A stretch of 64,000 nt of DNA from Nocardia iowensis (GCF_019222765.1 NZ_CP078145.1:6510001-6574000); one strand, 5' to 3'. Positions 7,229 through 16,662 are shown, counted from the first letter of the stretch. Notes: a model not told the origin generated them from the sequence alone. Made by a program: numbers and translations.

Positions 7229-8524
7229 TCATTTGCCCTCCAGATGGCGGCGGGCGGTCGCTTTTCGGTACCAACCACCTTCTCCCACGCCGACGAGTTC
7301 CGCGAGCTCGAGGGCGGGCAATGCCGCCCGAACTGCGGGGAGGGGCAGGCCGGATTGCTCGGCCAGTTCGCGGGGGGAGCGGGAGCCGATCGCGGGGAGG
7401 GTGGCGTAGACGAGAGATTCGTCGTCGGAGAGGGATTCGTTGGGGTCGGTCGGCGCGGTAGTGGAGCCGGGTAGTGACAACCGGAGTGGGCCCGCTTCGT
7501 CGATGATCTCTTCGGCGCGGGTGACCAGGAGTGCTTCGCCTTCGCGGATCATGCGGTGGCAGCCGACGGAGGCGGCCGAGGTGACCGGGCCGGGGACAGC
7601 CAAGGCGGGACGGCCGAGGCGGCGAGCCCATTTCACCGTGTTGCGGGCACCGCTCCGCAAGCCCGCCTCGACGACCAAGACACCGTCGGCCAGTGCGGCG
7701 ACGAGCCGGTTTCGGGCGAGGAATTGGTGTTTGTGCGCCGTGGTTCCCGGCGGATATTCGCTGACCACCAAACCCGTCTCGGCGATCTCGGCCAGAAGCC
7801 GATCGTGTTGCGCGGGATACGGACGGTCGACACCGCAGGCGAGGACCGCGATAGTGGGCCCGCCGACGGCCAGTGCCGCGCGATGCGCCATCCCGTCGAT
7901 CCCGAAGGCGGCACCGGACACGATGGTCCAGCCTTTGGCGGCAAGATCGCCCACGATCTCGCCGGTGACCTGGTTTCCGTACCCGCTGCTGCAGCGCGCG
8001 CCGACGACCGCGAGTGCGCGTTCGCTCGACTCCAGCAACGAACGCGGGCCGCGCACCCACAGCACGAGCGGCACGGCACCGTCGCGGTCCCGACTGGGAT
8101 CGAGTTGGGTGAGGCCGAGGAGGCGCCAAGCGGGCCACTCCGGATCGTCGGGTGTCACAACGCGACCGCCGATTCGCTCCATCAACTCCAGATCCCGTGC
8201 GGCCGAATCCGTTTCGCGCCGCTGCTCGGTCGGACCGCGCAGCGACTCCGGCAGCTCGCACTCGCGTACGGCCCGCGCGGCCTCGACCACCCCGACGGAC
8301 TCGATCAGCGCCGACAAGGCCGCGCACGGCCCCGCCACCACCCGGGACAGGTACACCCACGCCAGCCGCCGCGCATAGGCGTCGATATCGAACGGCGCGG
8401 CGTTCACCACCGCGAGCTCGCCGCCATCGAGCACCCTGGAGTCCACGGCCTCGCCGTCACCCAGCGGGATCGATGCCGATCCGCTCGCTGCCTCCTCCAC
8501 CCCAACGATCCCACCCGTTCTCAT
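7229..8524 (-). CDS. dprA: DNA-processing protein DprA
   Basis: A 431-residue protein of the DprA/Smf family, which loads RecA on incoming single-stranded DNA during transformation. The Rossmann-like core (about residues 115-330) carries SERALAVVGARCSSGYGNQV, TIVSGAAFGIDGMAHRAAL and FLARNRLVAALADGVLVVEA, all diagnostic. A C-terminal winged-helix-like domain follows (SPRELAEQSGLPLPAVRAAL). The ATG (MRTGG) overlaps the comM stop as ATGA, which fixes the start and implies co-translation with comM and yraN. Whether this organism is naturally competent is not known. Confidence 0.93.
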   Translation of the reverse strand: MRTGGIVGVEEAASGSASIPLGDGEAVDSRVLDGGELAVVNAAPFDIDAYARRLAWVYLSRVVAGPCAALSALIESVGVVEAARAVRECELPESLRGPTEQRRETDSAARDLELMERIGGRVVTPDDPEWPAWRLLGLTQLDPSRDRDGAVPLVLWVRGPRSLLESSERALAVVGARCSSGYGNQVTGEIVGDLAAKGWTIVSGAAFGIDGMAHRAALAVGGPTIAVLACGVDRPYPAQHDRLLAEIAETGLVVSEYPPGTTAHKHQFLARNRLVAALADGVLVVEAGLRSGARNTVKWARRLGRPALAVPGPVTSAASVGCHRMIREGEALLVTRAEEIIDEAGPLRLSLPGSTTAPTDPNESLSDDESLVYATLPAIGSRSPRELAEQSGLPLPAVRAALPALELAELVGVGEGGWYRKATARRHLEGK

Positions 8525-10029
8525 TGCGCACCGCGCTGTCGAAAGTTCAACGCCGCCAGCACATCCTGAGCAGTCGGCAGTTCCGCACCACGAAGGTCGG
8601 AAATAGTCCACGCGACCCGGATGGCACGGTCGGCGCCGCGGGCGGACAGGCGACCGAGGCGGAGGGCGGTCTCAACCGGCGCGATCGCCTCGTGCGGTAG
8701 GCGGAATTGCTGGCGCAGAACGTGCCCGGGCACTTCGGCATTCGTCAGCCACCCGAACTCCTGCCACCGTCGCACCGCCGCCTGCCTGGCCACCGCGACC
8801 CGTTCCCGCACCACCGCACTACTTTCGGCCTCATCGGTGCTGAACGCGGCACCCGACTGGCCGCGCATCTGCACCCAGATATCGATGCGATCCATCAGCG
8901 GCCCGGACAACTTCCCGAGATAGCGGCGACGTGCGAGCGGCGCGCAGATGCAGTCGACGTCGCGAGCCGGTGCGCACGGACAGGGATTGGCGGCGAGCAC
9001 GAGTTGAAATCGCGCCGGATACCTCGCTACCCCGTCACGACGGGCGATGCGAACTTCGCCCTCTTCCAACGGAGTTCGCATCGCCTCCAAAACCTTATTA
9101 CCGATCTCGGCACATTCGTCGAGGAAGAGCACGCCACGGTGGGCCCGGCTCACCGCGCCCGGCCGGGCGGTGCCCGAACCGCCGCCGACCATCGCGGTCA
9201 CCGATGTCGAATGATGGGGCGCGACGAACGGCGGCATCGTGATCAGCGGATGATCGCCGGACAACGCACCGGCCATCGAGTGGATGGCGGTCACCTCGAG
9301 CGATTCGGCCTCCGAAAGCGGTGGCAGCAGACCCGGAAGACGTTGCGCCAGCATAGTTTTCCCGATGCCGGGCGGCCCGGTCAGTAACAAATGGTGCCCA
9401 CCGGCCGCAGCCACCTCCAACGCCCAGCGCGCTTCGTCCTGCCCGACCACTTCGCTCAGGTCACCGCCCGAACGCACCGGATCGGGCAGCTGCCCGCTGG
9501 GTTCCGGCAGCGTGCCTTCACCGCGCAACCAGGCCACCACCATGCGCAGGCTCGCCGCCCCGAAAACCTCTACCCCGTCGACCAATCCGGCTTCGGCCAT
9601 GGCCGCCTCGGGCACCACCACCGCAGGCCACCCGGCATTCCGCGCCGCGATCACCGCGGGCAGGATGCCACGCACCCGCCGCACCCGTCCGTCCAGTGCG
9701 AGTTCACCGAGCAACACCGTCTTCGCGAGACGCTCCGACGGCACGGCCCCCGACGCATCGAGCACGGCGATGGCCAGTGCCAGATCGTAAACACTGCCGA
9801 TCTTCGGCAACGTCGCAGGCGAGAGAGCCAGGATGACCCGCCCGTCGGGCCACTTCTCCCCCGAGTTCGCCACCGCCGACCGCACCCGGTCCCGCGACTC
9901 CTGCAACGCCGTATCCGGCAACCCGACCAGGTGCACCGAGGGCAGGCCCTGCCCGATATCGGCCTCGATCTCGACCAGCAGGCCGTCGACGCCGGTGACC
10001 GCGACCGAATGGGCCCGGCCCAGCGCCAT
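8521..10029 (-). CDS. comM: Magnesium chelatase-like AAA+ ATPase ComM/YifB
   Basis: A 502-residue protein. An N-terminal Lon-like ChlI domain (VHLVGLPDTALQESRDRVRS) is followed by an AAA+ core with Walker A GPPGIGKTMLAQRL, Walker B GVLFLDECAEI and a C-terminal Mg-chelatase lid with four clustered cysteines (NPCPCAPARDVDCIC). ComM in Vibrio is a hexameric branch-migration helicase used in transformation. TGATG overlap with yraN upstream and ATGA overlap with dprA downstream show one operon. Confidence 0.93.
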   Translation of the reverse strand: MALGRAHSVAVTGVDGLLVEIEADIGQGLPSVHLVGLPDTALQESRDRVRSAVANSGEKWPDGRVILALSPATLPKIGSVYDLALAIAVLDASGAVPSERLAKTVLLGELALDGRVRRVRGILPAVIAARNAGWPAVVVPEAAMAEAGLVDGVEVFGAASLRMVVAWLRGEGTLPEPSGQLPDPVRSGGDLSEVVGQDEARWALEVAAAGGHHLLLTGPPGIGKTMLAQRLPGLLPPLSEAESLEVTAIHSMAGALSGDHPLITMPPFVAPHHSTSVTAMVGGGSGTARPGAVSRAHRGVLFLDECAEIGNKVLEAMRTPLEEGEVRIARRDGVARYPARFQLVLAANPCPCAPARDVDCICAPLARRRYLGKLSGPLMDRIDIWVQMRGQSGAAFSTDEAESSAVVRERVAVARQAAVRRWQEFGWLTNAEVPGHVLRQQFRLPHEAIAPVETALRLGRLSARGADRAIRVAWTISDLRGAELPTAQDVLAALNFRQRGAQ

Positions 10030-10385
10030 CAGAACACCGCCTTCAAATGGTCGATGACCGGCTTGTGTCCGCGGGTCAGCAGCACGGAGACGACATCGAA
10101 CCGGATGTGCCGCCACGGCCCCTCCTGCTCGGCCAGCCATAGCAGGGCGAGCCGCCGTATGCGCTGGCGTTTGGTGAAGGTGACCGCTTCGGCCGGTATG
10201 CCGAATCCGAGCCCCGACCGGGTCTTCACCTCGACGAACGCGGTGACTTCGGCGTCCCGGGCGATCAGGTCCAGTTCACCGTATCTGCATCGCCAGTTTC
10301 TGCTGACGATTTCCATCCCGGCGGCCTGCAGGAACTGTGCCGCCAGCTCTTCCCCTTGCGCGCCGAGCGCCTGTTTGTCTGTCAC
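10029..10385 (-). CDS. UPF0102 family protein YraN (predicted endonuclease)
   Basis: A 118-residue protein with the restriction-endonuclease-like core of UPF0102: GAQGEELAAQFLQAAGMEIV, then YGELDLIARD and AFVEVKTRSG, the E-D-ExK pattern. The GTG at 10385 (VTDKQALG) gives the normal family length; an upstream extension is proline- and cysteine-rich and not family-like. It is the first gene of the yraN-comM-dprA operon. The activity in actinobacteria is not known to me. Confidence 0.88.
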   Translation of the reverse strand: MTDKQALGAQGEELAAQFLQAAGMEIVSRNWRCRYGELDLIARDAEVTAFVEVKTRSGLGFGIPAEAVTFTKRQRIRRLALLWLAEQEGPWRHIRFDVVSVLLTRGHKPVIDHLKAVF

Positions 10386-10525
10386 TCGGCCAGCGTGCCC
10401 GGCACCGCACGGCGACTTCGGGCGCTGACCTGGGCAAACACAAAACCTGTTGATAACCGGCACCCTGTGGACAACTCACGGTGCTCAGCTACCGGAGGGC
10501 ACCGGATTGTCGGTATGCCGTGCTA

Positions 10526-10831
10526 CTACTCCGGCAGCCGCAGGTCCGGCTTCTCCAGCTCTTCGATGTTGACGTCCTTGAAGGTGATCACCCGGACGTG
10601 CTTGACGAAGCGGGCCGGGCGGTACATGTCCCACACCCAGGCATCGCTCATCCGAACCTCGAAGTACACCTCACCGTCGGCGTTCTGCGGGCGCAGTTCC
10701 ACGGAGTTGGCCAGGTAGAAGCGGCGCTCGGTCTCCACCACGTACGAGAACTGACCGACGATGTCTTTGTACTCTCGGTACAGCGAGAGCTCCATCTCGG
10801 TTTCGTACTTCTCGAGGTCCTCGGCACTCAT
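10526..10831 (-). CDS. DUF2469 conserved actinobacterial protein
   Basis: A 101-residue acidic protein reading MSAEDLEKYETEMELSLYRE at the start; this DUF2469 family is nearly invariant across Actinobacteria (Rv2901c in M. tuberculosis, from memory). The ATG is supported by AAGGAGG 12 bases upstream. It sits just downstream of rnhB on the same strand, as in mycobacteria. There are no catalytic motifs or membrane segments, and its role is unknown. Confidence 0.9.
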   Translation of the reverse strand: MSAEDLEKYETEMELSLYREYKDIVGQFSYVVETERRFYLANSVELRPQNADGEVYFEVRMSDAWVWDMYRPARFVKHVRVITFKDVNIEELEKPDLRLPE

Positions 10832-10877
10832 CGGGTGGGACGTCCTCCTTCTCGCCGCGCTGCGTCGTGTGCTGACA

Positions 10878-11684
10878 TCATCGCGCATGGGTAGCGCCGG
10901 TAGCCACTCGGCTATCCGGACGCACGACTTCGAACTCATCGGACAGCATCGCGTCGACCTCGCCCGCGAGCATGGCGTCGGCCTCCTCGGCCGCCGTGGC
11001 GACCGGCCGCAGGCCCGCCAGCTCGCGCACCGGGCGCCAGGAGCGCCGGTGCTCGTCGCTGGGGCCGAGGCGACGCAAGGCGGCGATATGGTCGGGCGTG
11101 TTGTAGCCCTTGTGGGACGCGAATCCGTAGCCGGGGAACCGCTGGTCCAGCTCGACCATCATCCGGTCCCTGGTGACCTTCGCCAGGATGCTGGCGGCGG
11201 CGATGCAGGCCGCGGCCGCGTCACCGCCGATCACCGGCAGCGACGGCACCGGGATGCCCGGCACCCGGAATCCGTCGGTCAGCACGTACCCGGGCGGCTG
11301 TCCGAGCCCGGCGACGGCGCGGCGCATGCCCTCGATATTGGCGACATGGATGCCGATCGAATCGATCTCCCAGGCCGGGATGACCACTACTTTCCAGGCC
11401 AGCGACAGCCGCGTGATGATCGGATACAGCTCTTCACGGACGGCTTCGGTGAGCTTCTTGGAGTCGTCGAGGCCGGCCAGCTTGTCGTAGGCCTTCGGCG
11501 CCAGCAGACAGGCCGCCACCACCAGCGGTCCCGCGCACGGCCCGCGACCGGCCTCATCGACACCGGCGACGGGGCCTAGACCGCTGCGGATCAACGCCGC
11601 TTCGAGCGTGCGCAACCCACCCGCCTTGCGCATCACCACGCGCGGCGGCCACCCATTGCTCTGTACCACTCGACCTTGCCCCAC
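10878..11684 (-). CDS. rnhB: Ribonuclease HII
   Basis: A protein of up to 268 residues that cleaves RNA in RNA-DNA hybrids and at single ribonucleotides. Catalytic acidic residues are visible in [17 protein letters not shown] (D and E), [14 protein letters not shown] and [35 protein letters not shown] is the conserved C-terminal substrate-binding block. A 40-residue acidic tail follows the usual end. The start could be the GTG at 11684 or the GTG five codons later, which has AAGG before it. It lies 28 bases after a lepB gene. Confidence 0.92.
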   Translation of the reverse strand: MGQGRVVQSNGWPPRVVMRKAGGLRTLEAALIRSGLGPVAGVDEAGRGPCAGPLVVAACLLAPKAYDKLAGLDDSKKLTEAVREELYPIITRLSLAWKVVVIPAWEIDSIGIHVANIEGMRRAVAGLGQPPGYVLTDGFRVPGIPVPSLPVIGGDAAAACIAAASILAKVTRDRMMVELDQRFPGYGFASHKGYNTPDHIAALRRLGPSDEHRRSWRPVRELAGLRPVATAAEEADAMLAGEVDAMLSDEFEVVRPDSRVATGATHAR

Positions 11685-11712
11685 CGTCCAATTATGCTGC
11701 GGCCGCTGACGA

Positions 11713-12495
11713 TCAGTTCTCTTGGGCGTTCTGCGAACGCACCGGACCGATCCGACTGGGCGGCCAGATCTTGAACACCGCCTTGCCGCGGACGTTGTCC
11801 ACCGGGACGGTGCCCTGGAGTTCGTCGCTGATGTGCGCGCGCGAATCGGCGGACTCGTTGCGGTTGTCGCCCATCACCCACAGATGCCCTTCGGGCACCT
11901 TCACCGGCTTGAACTCGCGTCCGCCGCTGGGACCGTAGGGCTGACCGGGGACGTACGGGAAGATGTAGCGCGCGTACGGCTCGTCCAGCGGTTTGCCGTC
12001 GACCAGAACCCGGCCTTGGGTGTCACAGCATTCCACGGTCTGACCGCCGACCGCGATCACCCGCTTCACCAGATCGTTCTCGTCCGGCGGCACCAGACCG
12101 AAGAAGGAGAAGAAGTTCTGCACGCCGCGCACGACGGCGTTGTCCGAACGAATCGACTGGTAGTGCGTGTTCCAGGACGGCGGGCCGACGAACACCACCA
12201 CGTCGCCGGGCTCGGGATCGCCCCAGTAGTAGCTCAGTTTCTGCACGTAGATGCGGTCGCCGGTGCAGCCGGCACAGCCGTGCAGCGTGGTTTCCATCGA
12301 CTGCGAGGGAATCACGTACGGCCGCCCGACGAAAGTGACCATCAGCGCGGCGATCACCGCCGCGATCACGATGAGGATCGGCAGTTCCTGCCAGAACGGG
12401 CGCTGTTTCTTCTCGCTCCGTCGGCGTCCCCGACGTCGCTTGAACCCCTCGTCGTCCGAATCGGACACCGACACCGACCCACTTTCGTCTGCCAC
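11713..12495 (-). CDS. lepB: Signal peptidase I (second tandem copy)
   Basis: A 260-residue type I signal peptidase that removes Sec and Tat signal peptides outside the membrane. A basic N-terminus (residues 20-32) precedes one transmembrane segment (39-56). The nucleophile is S66 in [11 protein letters not shown], the general base is K144 in [11 protein letters not shown], and box E is [15 protein letters not shown]. Cysteine pairs HGCAGCTGD and VECCDTQG are shared with the neighbour. It starts with GTG. The adjacent upstream lepB is very similar, so this is a tandem duplicate; this copy lies next to rnhB. Confidence 0.93.
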   Translation of the reverse strand: MADESGSVSVSDSDDEGFKRRRGRRRSEKKQRPFWQELPILIVIAAVIAALMVTFVGRPYVIPSQSMETTLHGCAGCTGDRIYVQKLSYYWGDPEPGDVVVFVGPPSWNTHYQSIRSDNAVVRGVQNFFSFFGLVPPDENDLVKRVIAVGGQTVECCDTQGRVLVDGKPLDEPYARYIFPYVPGQPYGPSGGREFKPVKVPEGHLWVMGDNRNESADSRAHISDELQGTVPVDNVRGKAVFKIWPPSRIGPVRSQNAQEN

Positions 12496-12554
12496 GCCGA
12501 ACAGATTAGCCCGGCAGCCTGAGTCTCGTCCGATGCCGGGCGTTCCGCGTCACA

Positions 12555-13313
12555 CTAATTCGACTGCGGATCATGCGAGCGCACCGGCCCCATCCGCCCC
12601 GGCGGCCAGATCTTGAACACCGCTTTGCCACGAACGTTGTCGACAGGAACGGTTCCGTGGAGTTCGTCGCTGGTATGCGCGCGCGAATCCCGCGACTCGT
12701 TGCGGTTGTCCCCCATCACCCAGAGATGGCCCGCAGGCACCTTGATCGGAGCGAAGACCCTGCCGCGGGGGTACGCGGCGTTCTGCCCCGCCACCCATGG
12801 GTAGTCCTTCTGCACATACGGCTCGTCCAGGGGTTTACCGTCCACCAGGATCCGCCCCTGCGCATCACAGCACTCCACGGTCTGACCGCCGACCGCGATC
12901 ACTCGCTTCACCAGATCGTTCTCGTCCGGCGGGACCAGGCCGAAGTAGGAGAAGAAGTTCTGCACCCCACGCACGAGGGTATTGCTCGACCGATTCGATC
13001 GGTAGGTGTCGTTCCAGGAGGGCGGGCCGACGAATACCACCACGTCGCCCGGCTTCGGATCGCTCCAGTAGTAGCTCAGCTTCTGCACATAGATGCGGTC
13101 CCCTGTGCAACCAGTACAACCGTGCAGGGTCGGCTCCATCGACTGCGACGGAATCACATATGGGCGGCCGATGAAATTGACCATCAGCGCGGCGATCACC
13201 GCCGCGATCACGATGAGGACGGGCAGCTCCTGCCAGAACGGCCGCTGCTTCTTCGGGCGACGCCCTGCCCCCTCGTCATCCGACATGGTCGGCGACGCAC
13301 TCTGTTCTGTCAC
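12555..13313 (-). CDS. lepB: Signal peptidase I (first tandem copy)
   Basis: A 252-residue paralogue of the next gene. The membrane segment (about 31-48) and catalytic blocks are nearly identical, with S58 in [11 protein letters not shown] and K136 in [11 protein letters not shown]. Differences concentrate in the N-terminal tail and the loop around residues 175-195 (VQKDYPWVAGQNAAYPRGR). SMEPTLHG is the consensus, whereas the other copy has [12 protein letters not shown] start is used. It follows rplS, the usual partner of lepB in actinobacteria. Confidence 0.93.
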   Translation of the reverse strand: MTEQSASPTMSDDEGAGRRPKKQRPFWQELPVLIVIAAVIAALMVNFIGRPYVIPSQSMEPTLHGCTGCTGDRIYVQKLSYYWSDPKPGDVVVFVGPPSWNDTYRSNRSSNTLVRGVQNFFSYFGLVPPDENDLVKRVIAVGGQTVECCDAQGRILVDGKPLDEPYVQKDYPWVAGQNAAYPRGRVFAPIKVPAGHLWVMGDNRNESRDSRAHTSDELHGTVPVDNVRGKAVFKIWPPGRMGPVRSHDPQSN

Positions 13314-13391
13314 ACCGAAAACAGTAGCCCGGCACCGGAACTGAGTTCCGATACCGGGCTACCGGGCGCGCTATCGCGCCGAAAAGCTACT

Positions 13392-13733
13392 TCAGCGCTT
13401 TTCCTTGATCTTGGCGGCCTTGCCACGCAGATCGCGGAGGTAGTACAGCTTGGCGCGGCGGACGTCACCACGGGTGACGACCTCGATGTGGTCGATGTTC
13501 GGGGTGTGCACCGGGAAGGTGCGCTCCACGCCGACACCGAACGACACCTTGCGGACCGTGAAGGTCTCGCGGATGCCGCCGCCCTGGCGTCGGATGACGA
13601 CGCCCTTGAAGACCTGGATGCGCTCCTTCGAGCCTTCGATGACCTTTACGTGCACATTGAGGGTGTCGCCCGGCCGGAAGTCGGGGACGTCGCTGCGCAG
13701 CGACTTCTCGTCGACGAAGTCAAGGGTGTTCAT
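13392..13733 (-). CDS. rplS: 50S ribosomal protein L19
   Basis: A 113-residue L19, located at the 30S-50S interface. [20 protein letters not shown], the [14 protein letters not shown] block and [20 protein letters not shown] are standard. Two in-frame ATGs occur; the second (13733, MNTLDF) is chosen because AAGGA lies five bases before it and overlaps the first ATG. The 299 bases upstream to 14032 hold no gene and probably contain the promoter and leader. It heads rplS-lepB-lepB-rnhB. Confidence 0.96.
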   Translation of the reverse strand: MNTLDFVDEKSLRSDVPDFRPGDTLNVHVKVIEGSKERIQVFKGVVIRRQGGGIRETFTVRKVSFGVGVERTFPVHTPNIDHIEVVTRGDVRRAKLYYLRDLRGKAAKIKEKR

Positions 13734-14032
13734 TTCCATCCTTATGGGTTCGCGCGAACAGAGGACCCTGGCGGCACGTCACGTGCTCGGCCGGTTCATG
13801 CTCCGATTCAAGGGGATGCGCCTGGTCCACGAGCACCCAGGGCAACCTGAGTATTGTGCCAGATCAGCGGGTCGCGGGAAAAATCGGCCCCCTGGATCAG
13901 GCCGGAGCCGCCGGTACCGCGAACAGGTGGATGCTGATCGACTCGCCTCTTCCGGCGCGCTCTCCCGTCCATACTGTACCGCTCGAGCAGCGCCGGATAC
14001 TCCGTCATGAACTCCCCGACCTGGCCGTTTGG

Positions 14033-15208
14033 TCAAGCATGTGCCGCATCGCCCTGGATGGCTCGAGTCGCGTGGTGTAGGACGCGGGCCAGTCGTTCGT
14101 TTTCCGGGCCGTTGAATGCGAAGGCGGCGCGGCGGCGGGTGTAGCCGTAGGCCAGACCGCTGTGCGGGTCGGCGAATCCGTCGGAACCGGCGGCCCCGGT
14201 GTGACCGAACGCATTGGCACCGAGGAACGGGTACTGCTGGCCCTTGGCTTCGAAGCCGACCAGGTAGGGCGTCTGATCGCCGCGGACCAGGTCGTGACCG
14301 GCGGTCTGGATGGTGGTGAAGGCGGCGAGGGTGTCGGGTTTCAGCAGTGGCGACCTGCCGTCGATTTCGGAAATGGCGGCCGCGTACATCGCCGCCAGGG
14401 CACGCGCACTGCCCACCCCGCCCATCGACGCGGGACCGTTGGCGCGCAACTGCGCGTTGTTGGGTAAGGCGAGCACGTCGTCCGGCGTGAATCCGGTGGC
14501 GTTGAGGTTGTACGCAATGCCCGGAATGCTTTGCTGACCAGGTGAATTCGCCTCGAACGCAGCCTGCATATCCGGTGTCGCCGACCACGGCAGCACCTTC
14601 AGGTACCGATCCTCCAGTGCTGCGGGCAATCCGAGATAGAGATCCAAATCGTATGGGGCCCTTACGTGTTGCTCGAACAGCTCCTGGATCGAACTGCCCA
14701 GGAGGCGGCGGACCACCTCGCCGAGGATGGCGAAGGTGACGAATCCGCCGTAACCCTGCAGCACGCCCGGCCGGAAGAAGGGGCGTTGACCGGCGACGCG
14801 TTGCGCGATCAACTGGTCGTCGGCGAGTTCGGCGCGGGTGAAGCCGCCGTCGACCCCGATCACGCCGGATTCGTTGGTGAGTACCTGGCGCAGGGTGATC
14901 GTGACCTTGCCCGCGTCGGCGAACTCCGGCCAGTAGGCGGCAACGGGGCGGTCCAGGTCGAGCATCCCGTCCTGCACCAGCAGGGCCACGACCAGCGTCG
15001 CGGCGCCCTTGGTCGACGAGAGCAGACCAGTCAGCGTATCGCCGGTCACCTGCGCGCCGGCCCAGAGGTCGACCACCGGTCTGCCGTGTACGAAAGCGGC
15101 GAGCTGAGACCCGGATTCGCCGTTCTCCGCGGCTACGACCTCGGCGAATTCGGCACGCACCGCCTCGAATCCCGGTGCGACAGTGCCCTGTACTTCGATG
15201 ATGCTCAT
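14033..15208 (-). CDS. Serine hydrolase, beta-lactamase/EstB family
   Basis: A 391-residue protein of the class C beta-lactamase-like fold. The nucleophile motif SxxK is seen as LLSSTKGAAT (about residues 65-74), the tyrosine motif as LQGYGGFVTF, and the third box as AFGHTGAAGSD. No signal peptide is visible, so a cytoplasmic esterase or peptidase-like role is more likely than antibiotic resistance. The start has AAAGGAG eight bases upstream. It ends an apparent unit with the DoxX-like gene 22 bases upstream, which links it to the ECF sigma region. Confidence 0.85.
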   Translation of the reverse strand: MSIIEVQGTVAPGFEAVRAEFAEVVAAENGESGSQLAAFVHGRPVVDLWAGAQVTGDTLTGLLSSTKGAATLVVALLVQDGMLDLDRPVAAYWPEFADAGKVTITLRQVLTNESGVIGVDGGFTRAELADDQLIAQRVAGQRPFFRPGVLQGYGGFVTFAILGEVVRRLLGSSIQELFEQHVRAPYDLDLYLGLPAALEDRYLKVLPWSATPDMQAAFEANSPGQQSIPGIAYNLNATGFTPDDVLALPNNAQLRANGPASMGGVGSARALAAMYAAAISEIDGRSPLLKPDTLAAFTTIQTAGHDLVRGDQTPYLVGFEAKGQQYPFLGANAFGHTGAAGSDGFADPHSGLAYGYTRRRAAFAFNGPENERLARVLHHATRAIQGDAAHA

Positions 15209-15230
15209 GGTTGTTCTCCTTTGCGGGATG

Positions 15231-15650
15231 TCAGGCGTGCGCTGAACGACGCAGCAAGGTCAGTGGATTGCGCCGACCGGCGGGTGGGCGCAGCCGCCAG
15301 GACGCCAGGCTGAGACCGGCGAAGACCAGCGGTGAGATCCAGGTTTTCGGCTCGTCACCGACCGCCATGTGCGACACCGCCGCGCCGCCGTAGACGAAAG
15401 TCAGTCCGGCATAGGCCCATTCCTCGGCACGCGGATGGCCGGGCACGACGATCGCGGCCACCGCCGCTGCCTTGGCGACGCCGAGCATCGTCGCGAAATA
15501 CATCGGATATTCGAGTCGATCGAAAACCTCACGGACATAAGGGATCCGGGCGACATCCCAGTAGGAGCCCACCACCGATTCGGTGAGCACGAGCCCGGTG
15601 GCGCCCAAATAGGCGGCGCGCAGCGCTAGGTCCTTGGTGCTGGTGTTCAT
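15231..15650 (-). CDS. DoxX-like small membrane protein
   Basis: A 139-residue protein with four hydrophobic segments (about 11-30, 48-68, 76-96 and 104-122). YVREVFDRLEYPMYFATMLG and AKAAAVAAIVV resemble the DoxX-like (PF13564) family. AAGGA lies seven bases before the ATG. It diverges from an ECF sigma factor gene, and a promoter of the ECF41 type precedes it, so it is probably a target of that sigma factor. DoxX-like proteins are linked to redox or quinone metabolism, but function is unproven. Confidence 0.75.
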   Translation of the reverse strand: MNTSTKDLALRAAYLGATGLVLTESVVGSYWDVARIPYVREVFDRLEYPMYFATMLGVAKAAAVAAIVVPGHPRAEEWAYAGLTFVYGGAAVSHMAVGDEPKTWISPLVFAGLSLASWRLRPPAGRRNPLTLLRRSAHA

Positions 15651-15684
15651 GATTTCGTCCTTCCGTCGGTGTTGCTGTCTGTCT

Positions 15685-15711
15685 GACGGATGGCGGCGGG
15701 CGAAGGTAACA
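15685..15711 (-). promoter_or_regulatory. Predicted ECF41-type promoter for the DoxX-like gene
   Basis: On the minus strand TGTTACC (15711-15705), a 16-base spacer and CGTC (15688-15685) match the ECF41 target pattern TGTCACA-n16-CGTC that I recall from the literature, with five of seven -35 bases. The gene start is 35 bases downstream of the -10. Confidence 0.5.
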
Positions 15712-15721
15712 AGCGGCGAGT

Positions 15722-15748
15722 TGTCACGATCCGGGCCCGCGCGTCGTC
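15722..15748 (+). promoter_or_regulatory. Predicted ECF41-type promoter for the sigma factor gene
   Basis: TGTCACG (15722-15728), a 16-base spacer and CGTC (15745-15748) match TGTCACA-n16-CGTC in all but one base. The sigma gene starts at 15781, so this looks autoregulatory. A second CGTC overlaps three bases earlier. Confidence 0.65.
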
Positions 15749-15780
15749 ATCACTGTGGACGACGATGCGAAGGAGCCCAC

Positions 15781-16662
15781 ATGGACGAATACCTGGCCGA
15801 CCGGTTCGAGGCGCATCGCGCGCATCTCATCGCGGTGGCCTACCGGATGCTCGGGTCGTTGGCCGAAGCCGAGGACGCCGTGCAGGAGGCCTGGCTGCGG
15901 CTGGCGCGCGTCGATCACGACAGCATCGATAATCTCGGCGGCTGGCTGACCACCGCCGTGAGCCGAGTGTGCCTGGATCTGTTGCGCTCACGCCGATCGC
16001 GACGCGAGGACTCGTTCGAAGAGCAGCTGCCCGATCCGATGGTGGTTATGGATGACGGCACCGAGCCGGAACAGCAAGTGGTGCTGGCAGATTCGATCGG
16101 CATGGCGCTGCTGGTGGTACTCGACTCGCTGAATCCGGCCGAGCGGTTGGCCTTCGTGCTGCACGATATGTTCGCCATGCCGTTCGACCAGATCGCGCCG
16201 ATCCTCGGCAAGTCGTCCGCCGCGACCAAGATGATCGCCAGCCGCGCGCGCCGCCGCGTCCAGGGCGGTACGCCGCGCCTCGACGCGGACCTCCCCCGCC
16301 AGCGCCGAGCCGTTGCCGCCTTCCTCGCCGCCGCCCGCGACGGCAGTTTCGATGCCCTGCTGTCCCTCCTGGACCCCGACGTGGTGCTGCGCGCCGACAG
16401 CGGCGTCGGCGGCATCCAGATCATGCGGGGCGCACCCGTCGTGGCCGGACTGCTGGATACCTTCCACCAGTTCGCCAACCGGTACGACGTCGTGCCCGCC
16501 TTGGTCAATGGCGTTGCGGGCCTGCTGAGTACAGCCGACGGCAGCCCGATGTCGGTCATCGCCTTCACCGTCGCCGACGACAGGATCACCGGCATCGATC
16601 TACTCGCCGACTCCACCCGCCTAGCCGCCCTCCCTCTGCCGACCACACACCCGAGTCGCTAG
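15781..16662 (+). CDS. ECF41-like RNA polymerase sigma factor with C-terminal SnoaL-like domain
   Basis: A 293-residue sigma factor. Region 2 (about residues 8-75) has AYRMLGSLAEAEDAVQEAWL; region 4 (about 110-160) has NPAERLAFVLHDMFAMPFDQ and SSAATKMIASRARRR. A SnoaL/NTF2-like domain (about 175-285) follows, as in M. tuberculosis SigJ, and is thought to regulate activity in cis without an anti-sigma. The usual linker motif WLPEP is reduced to QLPDP, and the C-terminal NPDKL-like motif is replaced by ADSTRL, so it is a divergent member. GAAGGAG precedes the ATG by five bases. Divergent genes encode a DoxX-like protein and a hydrolase. Confidence 0.88.
   Translation: MDEYLADRFEAHRAHLIAVAYRMLGSLAEAEDAVQEAWLRLARVDHDSIDNLGGWLTTAVSRVCLDLLRSRRSRREDSFEEQLPDPMVVMDDGTEPEQQVVLADSIGMALLVVLDSLNPAERLAFVLHDMFAMPFDQIAPILGKSSAATKMIASRARRRVQGGTPRLDADLPRQRRAVAAFLAAARDGSFDALLSLLDPDVVLRADSGVGGIQIMRGAPVVAGLLDTFHQFANRYDVVPALVNGVAGLLSTADGSPMSVIAFTVADDRITGIDLLADSTRLAALPLPTTHPSR

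Noticed and set aside
6810..8360. 516-codon minus-strand frame across dprA and the repeat gap
   Set aside because: It overlaps dprA out of frame and continues into repeats; no start signal or motif.
14033..15208. Secreted antibiotic-resistance beta-lactamase
   Set aside because: No signal peptide, and the motif set (SSTK, YGG, HTG) fits esterase-like members of the fold better.
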